Positions 1 to 11,800 of a DNA stretch of 64,000 nt are shown in pieces. Numbering within the stretch: position 1 is the stretch's first letter; every line of letters begins with the position of its first letter. Both the position numbers and the translations under genes were made by a program. The stretch spans positions 7,408,500 to 7,472,499 of the forward strand of contig JAPTHN010000023.1 in the NCBI GenBank assembly GCA_026936325.1, written 5' to 3'. Origin of the DNA: Platynereis dumerilii. Lineage: Eukaryota; Annelida; Polychaeta; Phyllodocida; Nereididae. The notes beneath the pieces were generated by a model, which did no database searches, was not told the origin of the DNA, and saw only the letters and a list, made by a program, of their open reading frames with translations.

Positions 1-2587
1 TATATCTGATCCCATGAGTACAAGCGACTACTATAGGTATTTATAGCCTAATGAATTATGAATTTATTTAATAAGGTCACAACCATGCCATTAATAATTA
101 TTATATATATATAATCATGATGTGCAACTATCCATATCCTATGAGAAAAAGATGGTCAAACCCTTCTTTTGGTTGCATGGTTTTTTGTGATGAGTCAGGA
201 GGCCAAATTTGATACATGTAGGTGTGTCTGCATGATTATGTGTATGGAATTTTATGCCTCAACAGCAGCTGATTGTTCTTTATAGTGGCATACTTGGCCT
301 TTTATTAAACAGTCACAATGCTTTACTTTTGGTGCAGGTTGTCAATTTCTCTACCATCTCCATACCAGTTTTATGGTAAGTCGGCAACTGGGAGAAGGTC
401 ACATGCATCGAGTTTAAGAAGGATTCCATAGAAATCATTGAATTTATGTGAATATCTCACATTTAGCAATGAGTTGGTCTTCCATCAGTTGGGTATCTTT
501 TGTTCGGACCATTCAACCACCAGTGCTTTCGATTTTTTGTTCAAAGCTGGACATTAGTGTTTGTATGATATGTGACATTTTTTAGTAGAGCATGGACATA
601 TTTTTGATATTACAGTAACACTTCATTCTGCATTTCTTTGTTGTTATGTTCCTCTTCTAAGTCCATCATCATTTTTTCTTCCCTTGGCTCTTCATCTTGA
701 TCCGAGTTTGCTGGCTCTTTCAGAGTCTTTGTTTTCTTCACCTTCCAGTCATCCTTCATCATTTTTTCCTTTTTCGTTCTGTTCCTATGTCATTGGTTCT
801 GCAAGCTTCCACTATGGCCTTCCATGATGTCCGGGCGTTGTTGATGCAATCGGTCGATGCTACAATCTTTCAGTTAAAGCTTTTGCTTTTCTGAGGCATG
901 GGGTTGAGGCCGAGGGCATCCAACTACCATGTCTGTGTGGCTGGAAATGACTGAGTTTACAAGTTGTCTTGCTTCAGGAAAGACCCCGCCTGATTAGCCA
1001 TTAGCTTTTAAAAGAATGTATTTGCTTTATTTTGGAGAGGTTCTAATATGGAATGAATAATTATTGAATATGCTTTAGTGCACATACACAATGTAGTGAG
1101 AAGGGGGTGAGCATGGTAACAAGTGACTGTGACCGGGTGTGGGTCCTTGACATTTTCATCAACATCTAGGATTTGGGATGTAAGAGCATCTCTTACATGG
1201 CTCCCTTGTGATATATTCACTCTTGAGAGTTCTTGTTTCTGAGAATGTCATGATAATAAGGAGTTCTCGGTCATCTTTTTGTGGCTGTGGATGACATCAA
1301 TGTGTTTTTCAAAACATTTGTTTAGTTCATCATCAGTGTTTGTGTGGCTATCTGTAGAGAAAACTACTCCCTAGCAACTGTTTAGGGAGTGGTGAGGCAT
1401 GACCAATACATTGGTTCCTGAAATTGTTGTAAGCTGAAGTAGTTTTTCGGGTTTCTTCTCATTCCTGGTCTTCATCAGGATGGTGTCATCATATTGTCTT
1501 TGTTTTTCTTCAGCTTTGCCAAGTTTAGTATCGTTTGGTAGATAGATGGCAAGGAGGATAGTTTGTTTGTCGGCCACAATACAAGGCATCATTGTCTGTA
1601 TTGCGATTTTTTGTAGTGGTTTGTCAAGTTAGGAGGTCAGTGTTGATACAGTCATCCAAGGATGACCGTTGCCATTTCAGGTGAGATTGTGATTTTGGAT
1701 TAGAAGAATCCTTGAGAAATTCTTTTGTTGTTCGTCTCCGCTCCTCTCCGCCAATGGCAAGTACGATAATCCTAGGATACATGTATACATGGAAAGTATG
1801 CTCTTAGAAGCCAGGTCAGCAATACTGCTGCAATCATTGCCAGCAAGTACATTTGGTTATAACCTTCTTTGCTTGATGCATGAGCCATGGCCAAGGAGAG
1901 TAAAAGTCCTGTCATCTAAACATGCCAGCCAAATAATTGGATTGTGCCAGTCCAGCTTCCCATCTACAGGAGAATCCATGCTAAAGTGCACCAGGATCAC
2001 TTCATCCTCCGACATGGGCGGCAAACAGGCAGTCCTACTACAATAAGGGAGAGGTGCGAATGTGCGCTATCTTGTCTTAGCCACAAGACTGGTTGTTTTA
2101 GTCCAAGTGTTTCCGTTCACCACCACATGGACTCGTGGAGGCCCCGGACCTATGGATGGTGAGGCCAAAGTTGTTAGATCACAATTGGGGTAATAGATAT
2201 CCATAATACACGCTGTTGAGTTCATCTTACTGCAGTGTTTGCAAGATTTTAAACTACATAGGTGATGTTAGTGATGCAAGAACCTGATATCAGAATTACT
2301 GCAGATGTTACTTCCTCATTTGCCTTTCTTTGAATGTCTGATGGCAATAGCCCGACAGTCTATGCTTGACCGACCTGTCACAAATACTTAAAAGAATTGT
2401 TCCAAAAAGCTAACAAGTGTATAGTTATAGCCCTATTGATGCAGTGTATATCTAAGATATTTTTCTTTCATATATATGATAGTAATACTTCATACAGTGC
2501 AACTTCGTACAGCAGTTTAAAATGTGCCGCATGATGACATTCTCAGAGACTAAGAAATGAATCACGACTTGTGCTCTTATTGTCTTA
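1..2587. other. No recognisable gene; possible decayed coding remnant
   Basis: No open frame longer than about 95 codons and no family I recognise. On the minus strand between roughly 1,370 and 1,720 short open stretches have a protein-like composition (for example SNPKSQSHLKWQRS), broken by stops, which could be remains of a transposase or host pseudogene. I cannot assign it. There are no tandem repeats or strong hairpins. Confidence 0.3.
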
Positions 2588-2589
2588 TA

Positions 2590-4223
2590 CAGTTCTGCCC
2601 AAAAGTTTACATACCCCCCTGCAAAATGACCAATTCCTCTATTTCCAGGGCAATTTTAACAACAATAGGCAAATCATACATGAAATACAGTGCACTGCAT
2701 GTGGCTAAACACTTCTGAACCATTAAAAATCCAATAGCAATGAGATTCAATGATATTATCACTTAATTGCACTTTATGTCAGTTTCAAAAGTTTACATAC
2801 CCTCCTGTGCCATCACATATTTTCCTCATATTTTCCCGTTTAGGATCAAGAAAAGCTTACAGGATTTTACCACAATATGTCATAAGTACTCAGACTACAT
2901 CAGCAGTGATTTCAATCCATTCTGCATCACAGAATTTCTGTAACCCCACCTTCAATGTTGGTCTCGGCTGGGGCACAGTCTATCTCAGATCAACCCATAA
3001 TTTATTGATAATATTCCAGTATGGATGGCGCTAAACCACCCGAGAAGCTTCTTCCAACTGTCCTGAAAAAATTATTTGGGCAGGATTGGTGGAAGGTTTT
3101 GGATTGTTGTCATGTTGCTACGACTTGTTCATCCCGCTCCTAACTTTCGCACTGACTCATGTTAGTTCTCTTCCAAAATTTTCTGGAAATCAGTGATATT
3201 AAGCAATTCTTCAGTCTTGACAATGTCTCTGGTGCTATTCCAACTGAAACAGCTGCAAAACATTGAAAGCGCACCACCCTGGTTCAATTTGGCAATGGTC
3301 TTCTTTTCACCGTAATTCTAAATGAACTCCAGCAAACCCATTGCAAGGGATTGCAGGGGATTTTAATTATATAACGCCTCAGCTAAGTCTCATCCATCCA
3401 AAAACATTTCAGCAGATGGCTTGGGACTTGCTAAACTGCTTCTGATGTATTGCATCCAAGTTTGTCTCAAAATCACCCGCGCTATGTTTGGATGCAAGTC
3501 AATCAGGTACGCAAGCTAAATTGTACCATTCACAGAGTGAACCAAAGTGGTGCATTTACGATACATTGTGGCTATTTGAGTACAAATAGCGCTGGAAAAT
3601 TGGTCAAGACTAATAAAAGTTGTAACACCACTGATTTCTGGAAAATCATGGAGGAGAACTGACATGATTCAGTGTGAAAGTAAGAAACGGGATGAAACAA
3701 GGCGCTGCTACAGGACAACAATCCAAAACCTTCCACCCATCCTCTCTAAATATTTTTTCTGGGCAGTTGGGAAAAGCTTCTCAAGTGGTTTAGCACCGTC
3801 CAGACCAGAATTTTATTGATAAATTATGGGTTGATCTGAGACAGACTGTACCCCAGCCGAGACCAACATTGAAGGTGGAGTTACAGAAATTCTGTGATGC
3901 AGAATGGATAAAAATCACTGCTGATGTAGTCTGAGTACTTTTGACATATTGTGGTAAAATCCTGTAAACTGTTCTTGATCACAAGCACGAAAATATGTGA
4001 TAGTACAGGAGGGTATGTAAACTTTTGAAACTGTCATAAAATTCAATTAAGTGATAATATCATTGAATCTCATTGCTGTTGGATTTTTAATGGTTCAGAA
4101 GTGTTTAGCCACATGCAGTGCACTGTATTTCATGTATGATTTGCCTATTGTTGTTAAAATTGCCCTGGAAATAGAGAAATTGGTCATTTTGCAGGGGGGT
4201 ATGTAAACTTTTGGGCAGAACTG
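2590..4223. mobile_element. Tc1/mariner-like element, fold-back form
   Basis: Both ends read CAGTTCTGCCCAAAAGTTTA and are flanked by the dinucleotide TA (2,588-2,589 and 4,224-4,225), the Tc1/mariner target duplication. A second inner copy of the end motif (AAAAGTTTACATACCCTCCT near 2,785, inverted near 4,010) gives the IR/DR layout known from fish and invertebrate Tc1 elements. The inverted similarity does not stop at the ends: it runs about 640 bp on each side (2,590 to ~3,235 and ~3,590 to 4,223). The right arm, read forward from about 3,810, encodes a piece resembling the C-terminal part of a Tc1 transposase (FIDKLWVDLRQTVPQPRPTL, compare the family motif NPIENLW). The left arm is the inverted copy of the same piece. 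The element is therefore non-autonomous, built from two inverted copies of one transposon end with a ~350-bp middle. Confidence 0.88.
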
Positions 4224-4225
4224 TA

Positions 4226-5600
4226 TATGCCATAAATGGGCAAGATATACTCTAATGCACATAATTCATTTAATTTTTCTGCATATTTGCTTGTTGAAGA
4301 AGTGCCCAAACTGTAATATCCTATTTGATAAAGGATTTTTCTAGAGAGATTTGGGCATTGTCAAACAAAGTAAGGGTGATGGAAAATTGCATTTTCCCCC
4401 CGTAAAAATGTGCCAAGAGAAGCTTTGTTTATGAATGCAACTACAGTATGTCAACCTCTTGACAACAAAAAATTGTTTATCAAGGAAATTGTGTACATTA
4501 CCTTGCAAAATAAAAAAATCAATTAAAATTTGAATGAATTGAATTATGAGTGAACATTTTAAAAAACAACTATATTAGTAAATTAATTCTAAAATCTCAA
4601 AGTAACCAGTAGTAACCATGGCAACAGAATCATTTTTAAAAATATGGCAAGATCATTTTGTGAAATCTTGAATCTACAAACTTGAAAACGGTATATCACA
4701 TAAAGCTCTAACATGGAAATTTGCAGTTGTATCTATAATAGCTTAGTTTGTTAGCACCATTTTTCATTTTGTCATTGCATGCAAGCTCTTGGGAGTCACA
4801 TAATCATCAGCAGCTGTATATTGGCATTATATATATATATATATGTCTGCATTTTTTCTGCAAACTTGCTTGGGAATGAATTCAATATGTGTAAAACCCT
4901 CATTTGCCGCATTCTAGGTGAGTTTTAAAGTTTTTAAAACAAAGAAAAGGTGGTCCAAAATGACATTTTTCTCATAAAAATGTTCTACACCAATCTGTAT
5001 GTGTTCATGGCTGTTACTATGGTAACCTAACAACAAAATCACTCATAAAGGTAATAAACATACAGTAAAACATCTTGTAAAATTAAAAATAAAGATAATT
5101 AGAATGATTTGTACGATAGATTTTCATTCAAACAACAGAAGTATATCTGACATTTCATTCGAAATACTCAAAACAACAGTCTGTAACCATGGCAACAGAA
5201 CATTTTTGAAAAAAAATTGCCACATCTGTTTTTGAAACCTGATTACAAAAGCTTCAAAATGGTGTATCACATGTATACCTAACATGAAAATTTGTATGAC
5301 TTTATCCATAATAAATCAGTTCTTTACGACAATTTTTCATTCATCACTCCTTGTAGGATCTCGGGTCCGTGTATCAGAAACGGCTGTATATGGGCAATAT
5401 ACGCCCTAATTTCCATAATGTTCAAATTTTTCGCCATATTTGCATACTAGAAAAAATCCCTATGTTATATAACCTTCTTTGCCACTTTTTAAAGGAGAAA
5501 TAGACATTTCCAAAAAAGGTAAAAGGTGCCAAGTAACATTTTATCATAAAAATATACTGAAGGGAGCTGCACGTATGACTGTAACCGTGGAAACTCGAGG
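4226..5600. repeat. Degenerate ~580-bp tandem repeat, ~2.4 copies
   Basis: Similar blocks begin near 4,226, 4,808 and 5,386. Shared landmarks in order are a GCTGTATAT(T/G)GGCA-like start, TGCATATTTGC, a CATTTTC...ATAAAAATG stretch, CCATGGCAACAGAA, and GGTGTATCACATG. Copies are perhaps 65-70% alike, with many indels, so this is an old satellite or duplicated non-coding element. No coding potential is seen. The Tc1-like element lies directly at its left edge and may have inserted into the first copy. Confidence 0.6.
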
Positions 5601-5979
5601 GTTATATTTACCACCGAGGCTGTATATATCCCGTATACCACAAATATGCCTTTAGTATAACTGATTTATACTATTATTCGCTGTTTCAGAGGATTATTTT
5701 GTTATGATGTGTTTGGAGATAAAGACCGATTTACTAAAAATGTGTTTATTTTATTACCAGAGATACCAAAATGGTCATAAAATGTTTCTTTATTTAACAA
5801 AATTAACAACTTATTTTTTAAATCAATAGTCCAGTGTCAATAACTTAAATTATGTTCAAGCTACAAAAGCTCTTGTAAACTCCAGAGTGAGGCTCAATGG
5901 CATCTGTCATGACATCATGATTCAAATGCTGGCTTCTGATTGGTTGATTCAGTGTTTGTGCATTGTGACATCATCATTT

Positions 5980-6277
5980 GTCACGTGACCACTAAATATA
6001 CGTGATATATGGCGATATATATCATGGTAAATATTGAAGGATTTATCAGCGAGTATGGTATAAATAGTAGTTATACCATGGGTATATGTGGTATACGGCG
6101 ATATATACAGCCGAGGTGGTGAATATACCCCGAGGGCGTAGCCCGAGGGGTATATTCACCTCCAAGGCTGTATATATCGCCGTATACCACATATATACTC
6201 CATGGTATAAATAATTTATACCATGATAAAACACAAAAAAACAGTTCAAATATTTATTTAACAATAAATAAATAGAT
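5980..6277. repeat. Left ~290-bp direct block with a 140-bp hairpin, flanking the Crypton gene
   Basis: The block starts GTCACGTGACC, continues through a ~90-bp stretch ending GATTTATCAGCGA, then a long inverted repeat (6,071-6,210, arms near 68 bp, centre GGGCGTAGCCC near 6,139), then an AT-rich stretch ending AATAAATAAATAGAT. The same order recurs at 8,061-8,343 on the other side of the recombinase gene. The hairpin arms differ in sequence between the two blocks although the flanks are clearly homologous. A partial copy of the right hairpin arm also lies at 5,600-5,670. These may be the ends of the Crypton-type element or sites used by its recombinase; that role is inference. Confidence 0.7.
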
Positions 6278-6487
6278 TTTTCGCAAGCATGTACATATAT
6301 AAATTATGAAATATTATGTAGATTCTGTAATGCCACTTTTTTCAAAATTGGTTAATTTCTTATATAGGCCTAGGCCCAAAACAACTATGAAAATGTATGT
6401 TTATGCATGTGAATAAATAGGTCAATTAGAATCTGCAAAATTCAGCAAAATTCAACGAAAGTCTCATTGACTTAGCAAGGCTTTAGT

Positions 6488-7944
6488 CTATTTCATGTAG
6501 ATATTGAAATTGACCACTGATTTGGTGATGAATGGATTCACTGCCTGACAGGCGTTGCTCACTGTATGCCGCATAAAAGCTTCTTGGGAGTCACTGATCG
6601 CAAAGTTGCTTTCCTGATGCACGTCATTTTCGGGCTGCAAATCGTTTTTGGGCTGCACATTGTTTTCTGGCTGCACCAGTGCCTCTTCAGCTACGGCAGG
6701 AATTCCAACATTTTCCGCAAGAACGCTCGACATGCTTGCTAAGGTCTGCGCCGCAGTGCCTCTCGAGTAGTTACGGATACTTGCTTCACTCTTATGGCCA
6801 GAAACGGCCATAATGTGCCGGGCCTCAAATTGCGCTAAATTCAACGCAGAGATGGCAGTTACACGGATACAGTGATTGGTGTACGATTGGGAAAGTTCTC
6901 TTTCTTCTGACAAGTTCGACATGAAGCTGGAGAGCGTGTTTTTCCCCACTGGAGAATTGCAATACCATGACTCATTTGATGGCACTTCCCGTGGCCGTTG
7001 CCACAACCTATTGCATTTGGGATTCAGCTTGCTTAGATAGGTTTGGAAGCTTGACACTGGGCAAAGTTGATGGCCTGAAATAAACAGTAAAAGGGGAGGA
7101 ATTAGAAAAAATTAAGAATTCATGAAGTAGAATTTTTACAATAAATAATGGGTGGGCCAATACCATATACATTGGTATGTGATTATGTCACAATGTGAGT
7201 GAATGCGATCATGATAAAATTGATTTTGACATCTTTACCTGCTACTTCATAGATGCGTCCTTCGGGCAGTTCATCGTCCTTCACCCTGTGGTTTTTGTCC
7301 AATTCATCGATGTTCTGGCGAATAAATCTGCGCCCCTCCGCGGTGTCAACAACAAATGTTTCTTTAGTCATATTGACAAGATTCTCACTTCCCCTCCTGC
7401 ACATGTAGAATATTATGTCAAATAGCACTTTCTTTTGGAGATCCCTTGGGCTCTCCAGATTCCACGAGTACAATTTGGTCAAATCTTCATTCACTATGCT
7501 GGGAAAGTGATCTACAGACCCCTTTCCGAGTTTTTTCAACTCAACAAGGGCTGCTGCAAAGGTTAGGTTAGCATCTGAGAAAGCACTGTTGTTCAAAATG
7601 TCAATGTTTTTCATTCTGAAGAAACGGGCCAGGCCATGTCTTTGCACAGCAAAGCTGTTCTTCTTGTAGTATTCACCATTCTGCTTCCTAGTGTTTGCAT
7701 AGAAGTGCTTCAATTTGGTATTCAGATCCTCTAAATCCCATTCAATTGGTTTGTCATCTGCCATTCTTGTGCCAAATGATCTGTAAGGATAGCAGCCGTC
7801 ATCCACAGTGTAATGTATCAAGAAATCCGTAAATGCCTTGACAGCATACTTGGTCATTCTTCTTGTGTTATCCGAGTCTTTGGAAGACAAAAGATTGTCA
7901 ATATCACTGTCATTTCTCCTGTCAAATCTATCCATCATGTCCAT
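6488..7944 (-). CDS. Crypton-type tyrosine recombinase (two exons)
   Basis: Two open frames join through a consensus intron: exon 1 is 7,944-7,239 (donor AG|GTAAAG), exon 2 is 7,074-6,488 (acceptor TTTATTTCAG), giving about 430 residues in one frame. The catalytic set of tyrosine recombinases is visible in order: Arg at residues 183/184 (CRRGSENL), His-x-x-Arg at 303-306 (HCIR), His 329 (SGHKSEASIRNY) and the likely nucleophile Tyr 338. The region resembles the DUF3504-like domain shared by eukaryotic Cryptons and host proteins derived from them (ZMYM and KIAA1958 families). A Gln/Asn/Glu-rich tail with QPEN-like repeats follows at about 380-400. The frame is intact and all key residues are present, so it may be active or recently active. 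The start is the first Met after an upstream in-frame stop; nearby Met codons are alternatives. A host gene domesticated from a Crypton is the main other possibility. Confidence 0.82.
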
Positions 7945-8060
7945 GTCGTCTGCTGCTTGCGCGAAAGCAAGTTGCCTTGGTAACTGCTGTCATTACGTCA
8001 TATATGTGACGTCATTTCTTCAATAGCGCCACTGCTGCTGTAACTATGACGTCACAACTG

Positions 8061-8343
8061 GTCACGTGACCTCTAAATATATGTGATATATCGTGAGATA
8101 TATCACGGTAAATATTGAAGGATTTATCAGCGATCATGGTATAATTATAGGTTATTACTTGGCCAAGAGCTGTATCTCCCTGGTATCATCACCCGAGACC
8201 CTGTATCATCCCGAGACCCGAAGGGTCGAGGGATGATACAGGTCGAGGGTGATGATACCAGGGAGATACAGCTCTTGGCCATGTTATAACCTATTTATCC
8301 CATGACTTTTATTTTTGACTGTTAAACCTTCAATAAATAGATC
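8061..8343. repeat. Right ~285-bp direct block with a 140-bp hairpin, flanking the Crypton gene
   Basis: Direct counterpart of 5,980-6,277: GTCACGTGACC start, about 85% similar first 90 bp, a hairpin at 8,151-8,291 (centre GACCCGAAGGGTC near 8,221; arms contain TTGGCCAAGAGCTGTATCTC), and an AT-rich end with AATAAATAGAT. The outer part of a hairpin arm (ATGGCCAAGAGCTGTATCTCC) recurs at about 8,601-8,621, so parts of this sequence have been duplicated nearby. Confidence 0.7.
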
Positions 8344-9080
8344 CCCCATAAATTAAATAAATGACGAGTGTTAATTCAGAAGCAGACCTGACACAAATAA
8401 CTTTCATAGCTGCGAAATACACTGTTATGGGGTTTTATTTATATCCTGCAATGATTTTACCAGTGATTTTTACACAATTTTACTTGAGGAGCAGCTGTTT
8501 GTTGTGACGTCATCAGCAGCCCATAGTGATGTCATGACATGAACAATCACTACCCATTGTTTGCATAACAATGTCAGATAATTTTGTGACGTCATAACTG
8601 CATGGCCAAGAGCTGTATCTCCATGACGTCATCATGGTGATTGGAGATGCTGATATCTTTCCTCTGAATTGGCCAATCAGCTGGCTCAGATTTGGTATCT
8701 TCCCTGCTTTACTGATATCTTCCCTCCAAATTGACAAAGGCCTGTATCTTACCTCTGTTTCAGGGAAGAGGGTTAGAGATCTTCCCCGCTCTAAAAATAT
8801 CACCCAGGGAAAAAGGCTCGTATGAGGGAAAAAACATGCTTCGTCATGGGATAAATATATATATCATATGGCTAGCGGAAATACTCGCTTCTCATTGGCC
8901 TACAGCCGTGCAATATTCTACGATATTGCACACATTATATTGCACGCTCATTTTAACATGTGAAAGATTGGACGGACCTTAGAGGAAGCACCATATTTCA
9001 GTGCTGCTGCAACCACAAGCAGAGAAAAAGATTGTGTTTTTTCATTTTACTAAAAAATGCAATGCAGAGCAACGGAGGCA
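8344..9080. other. Non-coding, fragments of hairpin-type repeat
   Basis: No credible gene. Contains a palindromic ATGACGTCAT (~8,622), repeated TATCTTCCCTC-like words (8,640-8,790) and an AT-rich junction (8,852-8,872) followed by a short inverted pair GTGCAATAT/ATATTGCAC near 8,910-8,940. These look like remnants of the same class of palindromic elements as their neighbours. Confidence 0.4.
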
Positions 9081-9084
9081 GTTA

Positions 9085-9785
9085 GAAAGCTGGTTTTTGG
9101 GGCAAAAGATGCGTCTATTAAAGGGCTGATAGGATATCAACTTTTTGTACTGATTATATTATTTGTTTTATCAGAATAAAGCAATAAGTGACCGAAAAAT
9201 AGCGTTTTTGCCGATTTTTCAGTGATTTTTTTGTGTATTGAGGTCAAAAGTCTGCTATAAAGTTTCAGAAAAAAATCGAAAATAATATCTATCATCAAGT
9301 ATATAATTTTGGATTCCAAAAGTGTGAAAAAATTTTTTGTGAGTGAAATAGTTATTGATAACTGATGAGATACATTTTAAATATGTACTTCAAAAGAAAC
9401 ACAGACTTACGGCAGCCCATGATTGTTTCTTGGTTTTAGTAAAAACTGAATCACCACCCAGTAATGGAAATAGATAGGAAAATGATTTTGGTGGCAAAAG
9501 ATGTATTTTAAAGGGCTAAGTGGATATAGACTTTTTGTAATGTTTATGTTATTATTTTTAGTCAGTATAAAGGATTAAGAGGCCAAAAAACCTTTTCCCC
9601 CCAGTTTCAGTGACTTTTTTGTGTTTTAAAAGAGATCTAAAGTCTGCCAAAATAAATAGTAAAATGAATTTAAAAAAGAACCCATCATCAAGTATATCAT
9701 TCCACAAGAGAGAACCCTTTTTTTGGGTGAAATATTTATTGAATTTTGATGAGATACATTTAAAAACGTGGGTCAAAAGAAACAA
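9085..9785. repeat. Two-copy tandem repeat, period about 385 bp
   Basis: Copy 1 (about 9,085-9,415) and copy 2 (about 9,475-9,785) share GGCAAAAGATG, AAAGGGCT, ACTTTTTGTA, TTTCAGTGA(T/C)TTTTTTGTGT, AAAGTCTGC, CATCAAGTATAT and GATGAGATACATTT in the same order. No coding potential. The pair is bracketed on the right by a long palindrome, so it may be the inside of a non-autonomous element running from about 8,870 to 9,975. Confidence 0.6.
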
Positions 9786-9851
9786 CAAAAAAAAGAGTCT
9801 AGACATCAGAATTCCAGCCCTTTTATTTGCATTTGTAACAAAAAACCATAT

Positions 9852-9975
9852 GATATAACAGTTATTGCACATCACCTCGTGCAATATCAGTTTTTATGGC
9901 ACATCGGTGACTAATATTGCACGGTGCCATAAAAACTGATATTGCACTCGGTGCTGTGCGATAACTGTATAATAT
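9852..9975. repeat. Large inverted repeat (hairpin)
   Basis: Arms of about 45-50 bp (TGCAATATCAGTTTTTATGG on the left, its reverse complement on the right) around a short centre with a third TAATATTGCAC copy. Outer arms match through AGTTAT(T/C)GCAC. It may be the terminal hairpin of an unclassified element. A (TA)n then (TATC)n run follows directly. Confidence 0.75.
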
Positions 9976-9996
9976 ATATATATATCTATCTATCTG

Positions 9997-10031
<35 letters not shown>

Positions 10032-10032
10032 G

Positions 10033-10098
<66 letters not shown>
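9972..10098. repeat. (TATC)n microsatellite
   Basis: About 30 units of TATC with two TGTC variants, preceded by a short (TA)n run. The forward open frame across it is only the repeat. Confidence 0.97.
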
Positions 10099-11029
10099 AA
10101 GATTTATGGAATTTTATTGGCCAGTCTTAAAATGCGGTTCTTGTTCCTTCAATACAGAACTAATTGGTCAAGCTTTCACAGAATGCGTTCTGAAATTGTC
10201 AAATATGGTCTTGTTCAATTCCTGTGTCCAAAAAGGTGGGGCCCAAATATCATTTCATGATTGACAAGGGATTATGATAGTGCCTTCATTTGGGATCTAT
10301 ATAGCCAAAATCTGTAAAAAGTAATGCTGTGATTTTGTCAGTTATTGTTGGATTAAGATCCAAGGGTGTTGTTAATGTTTTCTTTTTTTGCCGGCTTGGT
10401 TATTCAAATTACTGATAGTTTGTATGATTATATTAAATCCCAGAATGCCTCAATTAGGTCAAATTAATAAACAAAGTGCCATTTTGAAGCGATGTTGTAT
10501 TGGAACACTCATGGACAAATTGATGGATTCAGAAGCCTAACAGCGGAAAAGAAAGACAGACTTTGTTAGATACATTGCTAAACACCATTTACAAAAGGTA
10601 GGGCATGTTTTCACAGCTTTGACATTCTGTCCCATATCATTATCTAACTATTTCTTGTGGTTTACAAAATCGTCTTAGGATAACGAAATTACTTGCTTGC
10701 AGTTTCCTTTGGTAGGCCTATTCTGGCATCTCTGCCAAACTCAAAAGGCACTGGCCACTGGTAGATCCCTTTCAGGTGATAGAACATGTTTGATTATAAT
10801 TTCCACTTTCCTGCGCCAAGTAGGCTGATCAACTGCTAATAAATTTCTAATCCGGTTTGACAATTTGAAAGAGTATTTGAAATGATTGCTTCCTGGGGAT
10901 TAACTGAGGCTATGAAATGGTTAAGGGCTTAATGTTGTCAATTCAAACTTAATCAAACTGCCAACAATAGGATACTGAAGAGGAGAATGACATAGGGGAT
11001 TCACAGCCATTTTGGGGTGCAGAGAGTTC

Positions 11030-11275
11030 GCCCTGACAAACTGAGTCCTGAGAGCCATGCAGGTTTAGGCGTCTTTGCCTGCGTGGGTTCAAACCCCGGT
11101 AGGAGAACCAGAAATTTTCAGTTGACCCTCGCGAGCAAAGTCCCATGCAGCTGCATGGATATCATTTGGATGAGACATTAAATTGGTGGCCCCTTGTATC
11201 CCGCTCTGTCCAATCTCATCAATCAATCCTCATGAGCGCCCAGAACTGGGCTTATAACTGGTATTATTAAGGGAC
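11030..11275 (+). mobile_element. tRNA-derived SINE
   Basis: A B-box-like GGGTTCAAACCCC at about 11,089 marks the tRNA-like head. The body contains TGGATGAGACATTAAATTGG and GCCCAGAACTGGGCTTA. A second copy lies inverted at 13,722-13,935. The tail near 11,265 is not a clean repeat. Confidence 0.6.
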
Positions 11276-11800
11276 ATCTGTCTTTATATCTACCGTTATT
11301 CTCTCTAAATATTATCAAGTCCTTTTATATAGTGTGCACGGGAAGTATAGGCCTACTATAGCTGGCTTTAACGTATTCAACTCAGAAGACACTTCAGAGG
11401 AGATGAGGAGAATCAGGCACTCAGAACATCAAAGGCAAGAGCATGCTGTTACTGCGATCACATTGTCTGAAGGTCATTATGACCTCATCCGACCTCCTCT
11501 GCATGTTGCATTGTTCGATTGGTTAAAGGTACATCCAGCCACTCCTTGTGCATGTTGTGTTGCCCCTCTTTCTAGCAGCAATATACAAACGTAGGGTGTC
11601 TTCTTTGTAAAAACTAAAATTATATTGTTTGCAGCTGAAGTCAAAAGGGTAGAAATGTCTGACAACGTCATGCTAGATCTGAAAAAATGAAGAGAAGGAT
11701 GTCTGAATCTGTGAAACACATCTCTAAAGGAAAATTTCACAAACTAGGACACTTGACTTCAACACAAAAATTACATGTCACTCAATTTTCTGTTTGACAG

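Noticed and set aside
697-894. 65-codon open frame with hydrophobic start
   Set aside because: No family, splice or conservation support; length expected by chance in AT-rich DNA.
2750-3662. Two short open frames inside the Tc1-like element
   Set aside because: They do not match transposase in their own frame; the recognisable transposase piece is in the right arm near 3,810-3,930.
9972-10098. CRISPR-like array
   Set aside because: Plain 4-bp microsatellite in an animal genome, with no spacers.
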